Positions 54,731 to 64,000 of a stretch of 64,000 bases of DNA are shown piece after piece. Within the stretch, counting starts at the first letter, position 1. Every line of letters begins with the position of its first letter. The notes under the pieces were generated by a model. That model was not told the origin of the DNA. It searched no databases and saw nothing but the letters and a program-made list of their open reading frames with translations. Both the position numbers and the translations under genes were made by a program. This stretch comes from Podospora pseudocomata. Lineage: Eukaryota > Ascomycota > Sordariomycetes > Sordariales > Podosporaceae. The stretch covers positions 3,658,001 to 3,722,000 of the forward strand of contig NC_085889.1 of the NCBI RefSeq assembly GCF_035222375.1, in the 5' to 3' direction.

Positions 54731-57700
54731 GCTTCCCTGGTCGTTGGGGGGGGTTGCGGTGCCCTTCTGGTCTCCGACTGGAAGAGCTGTTTGGCTGAAA
54801 CGGGGGGGAGATGGGCGGTCGAGGTTTGGTGAAGGGTGAGGAGGTGAGGACGAAGAAGGAAGGACGACAGCATGGGAAAGTCGTGTCTAATGTACCCCAA
54901 CCCATTCCTCGCCCCCGTCGCATTCTTGATCGACTTTAGCGACTCGCACTCTGCTCATCCCCGTCAGAGCTCCCCATAGCTACTCCATTTCCCCCGCATC
55001 CTGTCAGCTAGCTACCGTCTCCATCGAGCTGGACTGCACGCTACACTAGCACACTAGGTAGGTAGGGTCTTGAAGTCGAGGCCAAGTTCCAGGTCCCCTG
55101 TCCAATCCAACCGTCGGCTGCATGTCACTCACACCGCATCCTTGCTCTCTGCTCGAAAGAAACCGAGGCTGGTGGTTGCCAAGAGGAGCCGGACCTATCG
55201 CAGCGCCGCAACGTCGGACAGTAAGCCTGCCTTATACACCACCACTCTAGATCCATGATGCCAGTAAGCTCCACGCATCCTGCCAACTCAAGCCGATAGT
55301 TCCAAACGCTCAAACAGTCGGAAAGCCCACACCGGTCCTCCTTATCGCAGTATTTTGTTTTCTCGTACAGGCCAGATCGAACCGGCGATGACCGCCTCTT
55401 TCGTGTAAGCAAAGGGCTCCATTTCCCAACATTCAGAGGGGCGAGCCCGCCTCCCCGCCTTGACAGATGGAGCCAACCCCAGGTTTTCCGGCCCCGTTTC
55501 CCACGAACGGACCCTCTTACCAAGACTCTGGGAAGGGGTGAGCAATAGTTGGCGGGGGAATTTGGTGGCCTCTCAGATCTTCGGTGAATCTCAGCAGATG
55601 GAATTCACTTCCGGATTAGGATGGCATCACCGTTGAGCGTGCGCATCCAAGCACGTGGAGGCGAGACCAGACTAACGTTATTGGTCCTTTGTTGTACGGT
55701 AGTGCTGCAGGCTGGACTGACGGCAGCAGGCTACTGAAGTGAAGTTTGTACCGGAAATCATCTCGCGGCCACCTTGCCGCACGCCAGTGCCGCCCCCCCT
55801 TTCCCAGTGTTCGTTGAGAACTGCGGAGAAAACAGGTCCACTGCTTGTCTCCCCTTCCCCAGACTCGAGAATCCACAGTGGCACAGTGGCAGGTTGGCTC
55901 CAATTTTCTCCGCATTTTAGCACGTCTTGAGGCTGCGTTAGGCGCGGAAGCTAAAATGTCGACGATTCCAAACCGAGACGTGACCGAGTTCAGGCGTTGC
56001 TTGCGATTGGTTCGAACGAGTGCGGGGGAAAGTCTTGGACTTGTCTTGGCCAGGTCTTTGGGGGCAGGCCTGGGGGAATGGTGAGGTCGTTGACGGGCTC
56101 ATACGATGGGTGTCGACGCCAAACAGCTTGTTCATGACGCTCTGTGGCGTCGACCATGGCTCTTGATTCCCCTTGGCAGCACCGACTTGGTTGAAACCGT
56201 CGCTAGAACTCGGCACGATGGTACTGAAGCCGAGGTAATAGGGCAGAGCCAAGTATTGAGGCTGACTGCTTGTTTTCGTGGGTTGACGACTTCCCGTGAA
56301 GAGTGTCTTTTTTTGTTTTGTTTTTTTTGGGTGGTTTGGAATCTCAAAAGAAACGGGCGGAAACAGGCAGGAATTAGAGAAGCTGAAAGCTCGAGGTCCA
56401 CTGTGGATATCATGAGGTTGTTAGTGGACTCATCGAAGTCTCCAGACTCCAGAGTTCGTCGTGTTCCCAGCATTATGACTCGTGAAGTATCGGAAGGGGG
56501 ATCTGCCCAGATCTGGGCAAATCCGGGGTAGCGCTACCGAGAGACAGGATGGACCACACGTGCGTTACGTTGTGCAATAATCCAGGGACTCGGACGGCTC
56601 CCGAAGACGCATGGTTGACCTTTGACGGAAGCCATCTTTGGTGATTGGAGTGCCGGCCGTGGTCTCGACCTCGGTCGCTAGCTTTTCCCTTTTCTCCAAC
56701 TTCTTAGGGCTCGATAGACGCATTCTTTGCATTCTTGGGGGTGGTCTGCCATTGGGTCATGTGACGGATTGGGTATGTGATGGAGGTGGTTGGAGGACGT
56801 TGGGTTGGAGAACAGGGGTCGAAGGGGGCATGATCCAAATCTCCTTTCTCTGTAGCGAATGGATGGTGAGTGGATGCCGAGGTCAGAAAATAGGGATACG
56901 AAGAAGACACGAACCGTTGGGCAAATCTTGGAGAATATGATGAATCGGTGACGAGATTGCTCCTGATGAGGAAGGGGCAAATGTGGTTCAAGTGGTGTTG
57001 GATGCCCTTTTCCCAACCAATTTCTTGAGCATTGAGAAGGAACGGGGACGTCCGACAACCAACATCTACGTAGCAAACATCAATCCTGGGCAATAGCACC
57101 AGCCCGACCACATCGAAACCGGGCTGCCAGAAATAACAAACAGGTTGCAATCCTTCGCTCGTTCGTCCTTCTCCCGAACTCCAAGACCGGCACTTTGGGG
57201 ATGCCGGCACACGTCTCCCCGCAAAATCCACCTCTTTACCCCAGGAAACTGCAACATTGAGGTGCATTCCGGGACCCGGCACCTTTGGACACCTGGTAGC
57301 GTCTCACAGCAGCATCAGAGAGAGCATACCCAGAGTCGGGTCAAGCCATCACTGTTGCCTTTTCCTCCTCCATCACAAGACCGCAAATCTTATTCCGGTA
57401 CTTCACAAATGTTTTTGAGAATGTTAACTTTGAGCTTTCTCGATCTGGATCGAAACTTCAACAATGCGCTCGATCTCTTGTCACCAGCTATTGCTGGCGC
57501 AATGATCGTGGACCACGCCTCGCCATTGCTCCAAGTCATCGAAGAATCTGCTCTGCTGCTGTCCACGTGTGAGTAACAGTGGTGGCCGCATCTGAGTCTG
57601 ATGCCTGCGCGCAAGTATCAATGCATCTCACATGTTCTTCTTCAAGCTTGAAAAGCACCTGTTGTGGTGAATGACGTGTCTTTGATTCTTAGGCGAGCCA

Positions 57701-58068
57701 TACCATCCAAAGATAGACCAGAACACCACTCTTCAACAGACCCGACGAACCCTCCTGCTTCTTAGGCATCTTCGCAAACCACGAACCGGCGCTGCTTCGG
57801 GCTGTCGAGCCGCTCGGCATGGTTGGGGAGCAAAACCCATCTAAATAAATTGAACACCCCCAATCCGGACCTCCCCCTTCCGCCCTCGATACGCCGCAAC
57901 ATGACTTCACGGGAACTCTGCACACACAAAACGACCTGGAACCAGGGCTTGGCCATGTAAATAGATTCATCAAAACACCCCGGCACATGGGCGGGAGCAC
58001 AGCGATTGGACAAGTTGTATACAAGAGGTGTCATTGACACCCAAGATGAGCTTGACTGCAAACAAGCT
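54731..58068. other. 3.4 kb gene-free interval upstream of the AA9 gene
   Basis: This region lies between the divergent MFS and AA9 start codons. Frames such as 57145-57576 (+) and 56704-57282 (-) lack domains and splice partners. It is the natural place for regulatory sequence of the LPMO gene, but I could not identify specific regulator sites with confidence. Confidence 0.5.
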
Positions 58069-58074
58069 ATAAAG
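58069..58074 (+). promoter_or_regulatory. TATA box of the AA9 LPMO gene
   Basis: TATAAA lies 88 bp upstream of the ATG, at ordinary core-promoter spacing for a highly inducible fungal gene. Confidence 0.6.
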
Positions 58075-58156
58075 AGACTCTTTGTCTTGACGCCATTGCC
58101 ATGTTGATCTCCTCAGCTCAGTCTTGACCATCACCAGGTGTTTCTCTGCCCCCAGG

Positions 58157-59207
58157 ATGAAGTTCTTGTCCCTTCTTGCCGCTGCCTCCACGGCGACGGC
58201 TCATACCATCTTTGTCCAGCTCGATGCCGGGGGCAAGGTGTATCCTGTCTCGCACGCTATCCGGACTCCCACCTATGATGGCCCGATCACCAACGTTAAC
58301 TCGAATGACTTGGCCTGCAATGGGGGGCCAAACCCGACGATGAAGTCGAATGAGGTCATCACCGTCCAGGCAGGCACGACGGTCAAAGCGGTGTGGAGGC
58401 ACACGCTGACTTCGGGGCCGAATAATGTCATGGATGCTTCCCACAAGGGGCCGACGTTGGCGTATTTGAAAAAGGTTAGCAATGCGCTGACCGACACGGG
58501 GATTGGAGGGGGGTGGTTCAAGATTCAGGAGGATGGCTATAACGGAGGGAATTGGGGGACCAGCAAGGTTATCAATAATGCTGGGTTGCATTATATGTTT
58601 GTTTCCTCCCCATTTTTTCTTTCTCTGTTGTATGAGCTTTCGTGGCTGATATCAGTACTAGTGATATCCCCTCTTGCATCGCCCCGGGCCAATACCTCCT
58701 CCGCGCCGAGATGATTGCTCTCCACGGCGCTGGTTCGTCCGGTGGTGCTCAGCTTTATGTACGTCCCCTTCCTCCTTCCCCCTTCCCCCTTCCCCCCTCT
58801 TACATCGTGCTAACGCAGGTTTGTAGATGGAATGCGCCCAAATCAACATCGTCGGCGGGACTGGCGCCGTCTCGCCCAAGACGTACTCCATCCCCGGCAT
58901 CTACAAGTCCAACGACCCGGGTATTTTGGTCAACATCTACTCCATGACCACGTCCTCAAAGTACACCATCCCTGGCCCACCCCTCTTCACCTGCGCCGGC
59001 GGCAGCGGAGGATCAGGTCCGGTGACGACCCAACCCGAACCAGTGGTGGAGGAGGTGCCGGCCCCGACCCAGCCAGAGCCGGTGGACAGCGGGTGTGAGG
59101 CTGCGCAGTGGCAGCAGTGCGGTGGGCAGAATTATTCTGGTTGCACCAGGTGCGCGGCTGGGTTTACGTGTAAGAATATCAATCAGTACTATCATCAGTG
59201 CTCGTAG
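58157..59207 (+). CDS. AA9 lytic polysaccharide monooxygenase with C-terminal CBM1
   Basis: Secreted copper enzyme that oxidatively cleaves cellulose or related glucans. Three exons, 58157-58596, 58656-58758 and 58827-59207, give 307 residues. The signal peptide [15 protein letters not shown] leaves His16 as the mature N-terminus, as the histidine brace requires. The second brace His is H96 (VMDASHKGP) and the axial Tyr is Y181 in the QLY motif; H170 and Q179 of the outer sphere are also present. A Thr/Pro/Glu linker leads to a CBM1 (271-307) with paired Cys and the W/Y/Y binding face ([13 protein letters not shown]). An alternative acceptor at 58662 would drop two residues. The start is placed so that the signal peptide is canonical. 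Confidence 0.95.
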
Positions 59208-59322
59208 GGGTACTTTTGAGAGAAGGGGGAAGGGCACGGTGTCGGTAGCGTTGGTAGGGGAAAGATCTGGGTTGGACAAAGTTGCGCATCTTTGAAAATA
59301 CGTGTGATTCAGTACACATCTC

Positions 59323-59845
59323 TCAGAGCTTAGCCTTTGGCATCTCAGCAGCAATGCACTCCACCTCAACATCAGTCCCCAAAGGCAGCTGGTAAACAGC
59401 TACACAAGTCCGCGCCTATGCGATGCACCCCCATCAGCAAATACTCAGTCGGCCAGCAAAGGTTGCAAGACCTACCGGCTTGGGCTCTTTGGTAAAAAAC
59501 TGATCATAAACCTCGTTCATGTCCTTGAAGTTCTTCATGTCGGTCAAGAAGACATTGACCTTTACGACATGGTCTAGGCTGCTTCCCGCCGCTAGGAGGA
59601 CCTCCTTGAGGTTGTCGAGGCATTGTCTCTGGTTTGTGTGTCAAAAATATGCAAGGTATCCGAGAAAGGAGCGATGGATGGATTCTTACCACGCGATCTT
59701 GGAAGGAACCCTCGATGAACTTTCCAGTCTTGGGATCGGTGGCGAGAGAGCCGGAGCAGAACACCATGCCGTTGTGCTTGATGGCTTGGCTGAGCTGCGG
59801 GATGGGCGCGGGGGCGTTTTGGGTGAAGACGGCGGTGGGGGCCAT
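59323..59845 (-). CDS. RidA/YjgF-family enamine/imine deaminase (Hmf1/Mmf1-like)
   Basis: Hydrolyses reactive 2-aminoacrylate-type enamines formed by PLP enzymes, protecting branched-chain amino acid metabolism. Three exons, 59845-59690, 59628-59476 and 59415-59323, give 133 residues. Junctions are GTAAGA/ACCAG and GTAGGT/CATAG. The order is conventional: VFCSGSLATDPKTGKFI, the helix RQCLDNLKEVLLAAGSSLD, VVKVNVFLTDMKNFKDMNEV and finally PARTCVAVYQLPLGTDVEVE with the substrate-carboxylate Arg, then CIAAEMPKAKL. There is no mitochondrial presequence, so it is probably the cytosolic form. Its stop lies 115 bp from the AA9 stop. The upstream DNA carries Gcn4/CPC-1-type sites. Confidence 0.93.
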
Positions 59846-60060
59846 GGTGGCTAAGGATCATGGGTGAAGTATGTTTTTGAAACGAAGAAGTGATTGATGT
59901 TGGTGAAGAAGAGGAGGCGGTGTGGTTGGGAGGAGGAAAACAACTCCACAGATGTCAAGCTAGAGATGATGGATATTTCGCCCCGCGTCCGCGTCCTATT
60001 GCTGATCAGGGAGGTGCATAGATATCCTCTTGCAGGGCAACTACGTGATGCCGTCAAGAC

Positions 60061-60067
60061 TGAGTCA
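60061..60067. promoter_or_regulatory. Gcn4/CPC-1-type bZIP site
   Basis: Perfect TGAGTCA, 216 bp upstream of the RidA start codon and 26 bp before a TATATAA. Cross-pathway control of amino-acid genes acts through this sequence in filamentous fungi. Confidence 0.45.
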
Positions 60068-60412
60068 TCTTTTTAGAACAGGATTACGGTTCTATATAAG
60101 CAATCGAGGTTTTCACCGAACAACATCGTATCTTCAAATGGGCAAGAAAGACTCTGGGTGAATATTGACCCCTGGTTCCTGGTAATTAACCCCTGTCTCT
60201 TTTCCTAGAAGAACGCGCCAGCAACGGAGCACAGACCACCAAGAAACGCAGAGGCCTGAATCCTGACGTAACCACAGCGTTCTCAAAAATCACTGGCTTG
60301 ACTTACACCACCAAAACGGTGTGAAATTGCAACGTCTAACTCATTCACACTCACAACATGTTCCCTAATTTTTCACCATAACCATTCTTTTTTTGACTTG
60401 CACTCTCGTACT

Positions 60413-60419
60413 TGAGTCA
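60413..60419. promoter_or_regulatory. Second Gcn4/CPC-1-type bZIP site
   Basis: A second TGAGTCA, 29 bp before the LETM1-like ATG, so probably inside its leader if transcription starts upstream. It may serve the divergent RidA gene or be chance. Confidence 0.35.
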
Positions 60420-60447
60420 GCAATCCAAATCGACACCAATTCACTCG

Positions 60448-61521
60448 ATGAGAACCCCCATCCTCCTCAGCGCCCACCGCGCTGCTGCTTACTACCGCCC
60501 ACTCGGCCTCACAAAATCTCATCGTGCCGCCTTGTCCAACTCAACTCTCATAGCTCACTCACGTCTTCACTTCCAACATCGATTCAACTCCTCCTCCTCC
60601 TCCTCCTCCTCCTCCTCCTCCTCCTCCTCCCAACCCCCCCTCCCGCTCAACCTCACCCCCCCAGACATCCAATACAACAAAACCCTCAACCCACCCCCCA
60701 CCACCCGTCCCCCCCCTTTTTCCATCCCCGAAAACAACCCCTCCCTCTCCCTCCCACGGAACCTCCTCGCCAAAGGCAAGGCCATCCTGACGTTTTACAA
60801 AACCGGCCTCAAATCCATCCTCGTGAATCGCCGCCTCTGCTACACGCCCCTCGACTCTTTGCCTGAGCCGCTCAAGCAGTTGAAACCCTACCCCGACACG
60901 CGCGCGGCGCTGATACTGAAGTCCCGGTTGAGACATGATTTGGGGAGGCTGATCCCCCTTTCGTTGATATTGCTTGTCTGCGCCGAGTTCACGCCTGTGG
61001 TTATACTGGGGGCGCCGAACTTGAAGGTCACGCCGTTGACGTGTCGGATGCCGAGGGAGGTTGAGGCGATCAGAGGGAGGGATAGGGTTGTGAGGAAACG
61101 GGCGAGGGAGCTGTACGGGAAGGGGGAGGTGGAGATGGATGTGGTTGTTGGGGAGGTGCTGAGGGTGGGGAGGCCGAGGTTTGTGCCGGGGTGGATTTAT
61201 CCGGGCGTGATGAGGAAGGGGAAACTGGAGAGGAGGCTGGCGTGGATTGTGGCGGATGATGCGATGATTGTGCAGGGCGGGGGGGAGGGGGAGTTGGTGG
61301 TGGAGGAGGTGAGGGTGGCGTTGGAGGAGAGGGGGGTTGATGTGCTGGGGAAGGGGGAGGAGGAGCTGAGGGGGTTGTTGAGGAAGTGGTTGGAGATCAC
61401 GGGGCAGGTGGAGGATTTGGATGTGAGGAGGGAGGTGGTCAAGGGAATGGTGGTGCAGGGCGAGGAGAGGTGGGGGAGGTGGGAGAGGTGGGAGGAGAGT
61501 AAATTGACGCTGGAGGGTTAG
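60448..61521 (+). CDS. LETM1-domain mitochondrial inner-membrane protein
   Basis: Related to LETM1/Mdm38 proteins of the mitochondrial inner membrane (cation exchange and ribosome contact). A single exon gives 357 residues, shorter than Mdm38. The Arg/Ser-rich N-terminus, with a run of about 14 Ser from a TCC repeat, fits a presequence. FYKTGLKSILVNRRL and LKSRLRHDLGRLIPLSLILL lead into one membrane segment (~168-189) followed by EFTPVVILGAPNLKVTPLTCRMP, the LETM1 core with its conserved Pro. The C-terminal ribosome-binding-like domain contains RRLAWIVADDAMI and LRGLLRKWLEITG. There is no EF-hand. The frame begins at the first ATG. The coding strand is C-rich to about 60900 and G-rich after. 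Confidence 0.85.
   Translation: MRTPILLSAHRAAAYYRPLGLTKSHRAALSNSTLIAHSRLHFQHRFNSSSSSSSSSSSSSSQPPLPLNLTPPDIQYNKTLNPPPTTRPPPFSIPENNPSLSLPRNLLAKGKAILTFYKTGLKSILVNRRLCYTPLDSLPEPLKQLKPYPDTRAALILKSRLRHDLGRLIPLSLILLVCAEFTPVVILGAPNLKVTPLTCRMPREVEAIRGRDRVVRKRARELYGKGEVEMDVVVGEVLRVGRPRFVPGWIYPGVMRKGKLERRLAWIVADDAMIVQGGGEGELVVEEVRVALEERGVDVLGKGEEELRGLLRKWLEITGQVEDLDVRREVVKGMVVQGEERWGRWERWEESKLTLEG
60588..60631. repeat. (CTC/TCC)n repeat in the LETM1-like gene
   Basis: About 14 TCC triplets encode the poly-Ser run in the presequence region. Likely length-variable. Confidence 0.95.
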
Positions 61522-62669
61522 ATTTGAGATGTTGGTATGATTGGGTGGTGCAGCGTGGAGCTGAGGGTTGGGAAAAGCGCGGGTTGAAATTTGGAGGTTG
61601 TAAACGTACATGTTTTTGTTTGTGGGAGATGGACCTTAGCGTGATTAGATTATAGACGGTACAATGTAGACACACCTTACAGCCATGACAGGTACATCTC
61701 CGGCTTCGCCTGGGCGATGAATCTCGGTTGCTGACTACACTCCATATGGGCGCTCTCGACTGCCTTCCTAACGAGGCTGAAGATTTCTTAGGTTGCGCAA
61801 CTGCACTTGAGTTGCTGGAAGACCACACGCCGCAGAAATAAAAGGACAACCTCGCACGGCTGCAAGCCGTATCAGCAGCGCTTCAACAGCTACATGTGAG
61901 TCGAGGCCCTGTATTGTCTTGATGATGCCCGCAGTATGTGTGTTGGCGTCGTGCTCTTTGAGCGGTTGAGCAGTTCACAACACCTGAAGAAATGCTTCAC
62001 GAGACAGGCGAGAAGATGGATTTGCAGAAGGGCCGGGCGGCAGGTAGTCGACCATGCTGAGCGGAACATCAACCACCCCCGAGGGAACCACAGTTTACAT
62101 ATTACTCCAGCCAAGCAACTTTCACCAGCAGCCACCTCAATACCCTTCTCGCACCAACTAGCCAGGTGGTCAAGTTGTTTTGGGTAACGAGACTGCTGGA
62201 ACATGTGAAATGGCACCCGCGAAAGGGCCCAAACCACCGCCGGTCACCTTCCACAGAATAACTGACGGGGGGAGTGAAGCACACAACCCTAACCCCCAAC
62301 ATGGTATGACCCCTGTTGATACAATTTGACAGCTTTGCTCTGCTGCCCCCACATTTTCCCACGATCTCCAAAATATCCCGACGAACGCCCCACCCCACTC
62401 GCTCGGCGGGCCTGGTGTCAAAACGTGGCTTGCGTGGAGTGTCCAGGAATGGTAATAGCTTTTTGTGTTGGTCTGGCCGCGGTTCCATGTTTTTGTTGAG
62501 GAGAGCAGCTGGCTGAAGCTGAACCTTCCTTCGGTCATTACTCGTGTTGTTGTTTCAACTTTCCGAGGTCCAGCCTCACTCGCTGTTTACATACATACAT
62601 ACACCACCGGATCTGCCTTGACGGAAGCCTCGGGGAATGGCAAACAACCACTGAGAAAACTTGGACAAA
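61522..62669. other. Interval between LETM1-like and ferric reductase genes
   Basis: 1.15 kb in tandem orientation. No supported frame. A short CATA repeat lies near 62590. No clear TATAAA. Confidence 0.5.
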
Positions 62670-63953
62670 ATGGGACTGTTCACCTACCGCTTCATCGAAG
62701 GCCTGACCGAAGCCGAAAAGCAGGCACGGCGCCGCGCGCTGGACAACTACGGCCTTGCGGCTCAGCTTTCGGATTTGCTGCCGGTGGTGTTGATCTTGCT
62801 GTATAGGCTGACGAAGTGGGTTGTGAGGGAGAGGGTGGATGGGAGTGCCAATGGGGAGTATGCTGCTGTGCCGAGCTCGCCGGTGATGAAGAAGAGGAGG
62901 GAGGAGGGGGTGAGGTCTTGGAGCGTGAGGAAGAGGCGGTTGCGGTGGTGGTTGGGGGAGGATGTGGTTGCGGCGGGGCATGTTTACGGGCAGAGGGATC
63001 GTGAGTTTTTTTTTTTTTTTTCTCAGGGAGGTGTAGGTACAAGGGTGAAAGCTGACTGTTGATAGAATGGATTGTTGGGGTCGTGTGGTTTCTTTGGCTG
63101 GCGGTGCTTTCAGTCAAGGATACGGGAGAGGGTGAGTTGTGTCTCTACATCCATGTAAAGTGAGATGCTAACAGTCACGACAGACTACCTCCACCTAACC
63201 AAACGCTTCGGCATCGTCGCCGTCTCCCAATACCCCCTCCAATACCTCCTCTCCCTCAAGTCCCTCAACCCCTTCTCCTACCTCCTCAAATCCTCCCACG
63301 AACAAGTCAACCGCTGGCACCGCGTCTCGGCCCGGGTAACCACCACCCTCTTGTTCATCCACGCAGCCCTCTACCTGAACTTCTACATCCAAAACAACCG
63401 CCTCTACCGCCTCGGCGTCCCCCTCGTCCTCGCCGGCGTCGTCGCCTTTTTTTTCCTCAACCTCATGCTCACCACCGCCCTCCGCCCCGTCCGTCGCTTC
63501 TCCTACCGCCTCTTCTTCATCACCCACCTCCTCCTCGCCATCTCCATCCCCTTCCTCATCCTCTTCCACGCCGCCCCGGCAAGGCCATACATGATCCAGG
63601 CCCTGCTCGTCTTTTTTGTCGATCTGATCTCGAGAAAAATGGACACGGTGACTGGCCACGCAAAGTTTGAGTCCATCCCGGGCACGAACCTCGTCAAACT
63701 CAGCGCTGCGATCCCTCACGTCAAGATCAATCGGTTCAGGGGCAGCCCGGGAAGCCACATCTACCTCTCCATCCCCGCAGCAGCAAGAGCGACTTTCCAA
63801 GACCCGACGAGCATATCGCACCTGCTGTTTGAGTTTCTGTTCAACCCTTTTACTGTCGCGAGCGTGGGGGAGCAGGAGAGCGAGGTGACGATGATTGCGA
63901 GGCACAATGGGGGTCCGATGACGGCTGCGCTGGGGCATTATGCTGTTTTGGCT

Positions 63954-63987
<34 letters not shown>

Positions 63988-64000
63988 CTCCTTCTCGATC
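62670..64000 (+). CDS. Ferric reductase (FRE-type transmembrane flavocytochrome), 3' end outside window
   Basis: Transfers electrons from NADPH via FAD and two hemes across the plasma membrane to reduce Fe(III)/Cu(II). Exons 62670-63000, 63066-63131 and 63184 to the window end are in phase (GTGAGT donors; GATAG and CGACAG acceptors). After a short N-terminal TM and a basic loop, TM2 reads WIVGVVWFLWLAVL. The ferric-reductase domain has four heme His in two pairs with the canonical 13-residue spacing: H178/H192 (RWHRVSAR, FIHAAL) and H247/H261 (FFITHLL, LILFHA). The start of the FAD-binding barrel follows (NRFRGSPGSHIYLSIP; NPFTVASV). A CAG repeat then encodes about ten Gln. The NADPH domain is missing because the window ends. 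Confidence 0.9.
63958..63985. repeat. (CAG)n repeat in the ferric reductase gene
   Basis: About nine to ten CAG triplets encode poly-Gln just after the FAD-binding motif, at the right edge of the window. Confidence 0.9.

Larger units (their letters stand above)
59846..60447. promoter_or_regulatory. Shared divergent promoter, RidA-like / LETM1-like
   Basis: 602 bp between start codons, holding two perfect TGAGTCA sites (60061-60067, 60413-60419) and a TATATAA (60093-60099) oriented toward the LETM1-like gene. Confidence 0.55.

Noticed and set aside
57145-57576. 143-codon plus-strand frame upstream of the AA9 gene
   Set aside because: No family resemblance and no supporting splice or promoter context; the interval is better read as intergenic.
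60559-61611. 350-codon frame antisense to the LETM1-like gene
   Set aside because: Pro/His/Leu-rich shadow of a G-rich sense strand; no domain.

Overview
The window is nuclear DNA of a filamentous ascomycete. It has 50-75 nt introns with GTAAGT-type donors and CTAAC/CTGAC branch points, short intergenic spacers, and a gene set typical of Pezizomycotina: Argonaute, an AA9 lytic polysaccharide monooxygenase with a CBM1, a Dal5-type MFS carrier and a ferric reductase. The protein styles suggest Sordariomycetes, probably Sordariales, but that placement is inference. Twenty protein-coding genes could be assembled with explicit exon junctions. A partial gene end lies at the left edge, and one weak gene or remnant lies at 34.9-36.1 kb. 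No tRNA, rRNA or CRISPR array was recognised.

Layout. 1-13 kb: the tail of an unknown gene, a long gene-free stretch, mitochondrial AsnRS (-), a microbial-type PARG-like protein (+), another long gene-free stretch, then CFT2/CPSF100 (-). 13-31.6 kb is dense housekeeping DNA arranged as alternating divergent and convergent pairs: CFT2<>SEC24, SEC24><UTP22, UTP22<>SKI3, SKI3><VPS51, VPS51<>RMI1, RMI1><NIF3, NIF3<>BOL2/FRA2. 31.6-36.1 kb is less ordered: a divergent CorA-like membrane protein with a probable frameshift, a very G-rich tract, and a possible HNH-like remnant. 36.4-41.5 kb holds the divergent pair ASF1 (-) and RNA14 (+). 41.7-43.2 kb is a degenerate DNA element with terminal inverted repeats and RIP-like differences. 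Then follow Argonaute (+) with an apparent long leader and 5' UTR intron, an Lgl/Sro7 protein (+), an MFS transporter (-), a 3.4 kb gap, the AA9-CBM1 LPMO (+), a RidA-family enamine/imine deaminase (-), a LETM1-like mitochondrial protein (+), and a ferric reductase (+) cut by the right edge.

Functional themes. CFT2 and RNA14 are subunits of the same mRNA 3'-end processing machinery. SEC24, VPS51 and Sro7/Lgl act at successive vesicle-traffic steps (ER exit, endosome-to-Golgi, exocytosis). SKI3 and Argonaute both act in RNA turnover or silencing. These are ordinary dispersed genes, not a cluster. No obviously new multi-gene system was found. The most unusual signals are: a repeated switch from C-rich to G-rich coding strand near the 3' ends of many genes; a 21-bp degenerate tandem repeat shared by two intergenic loci; the inverted-repeat element; a CorA-like protein with FSIT where FGMN is expected and a probable (GT)4 slippage frameshift; a (CA)n tract touching a start codon; and two Gcn4/CPC-1-type sites in the RidA/LETM1 promoter.
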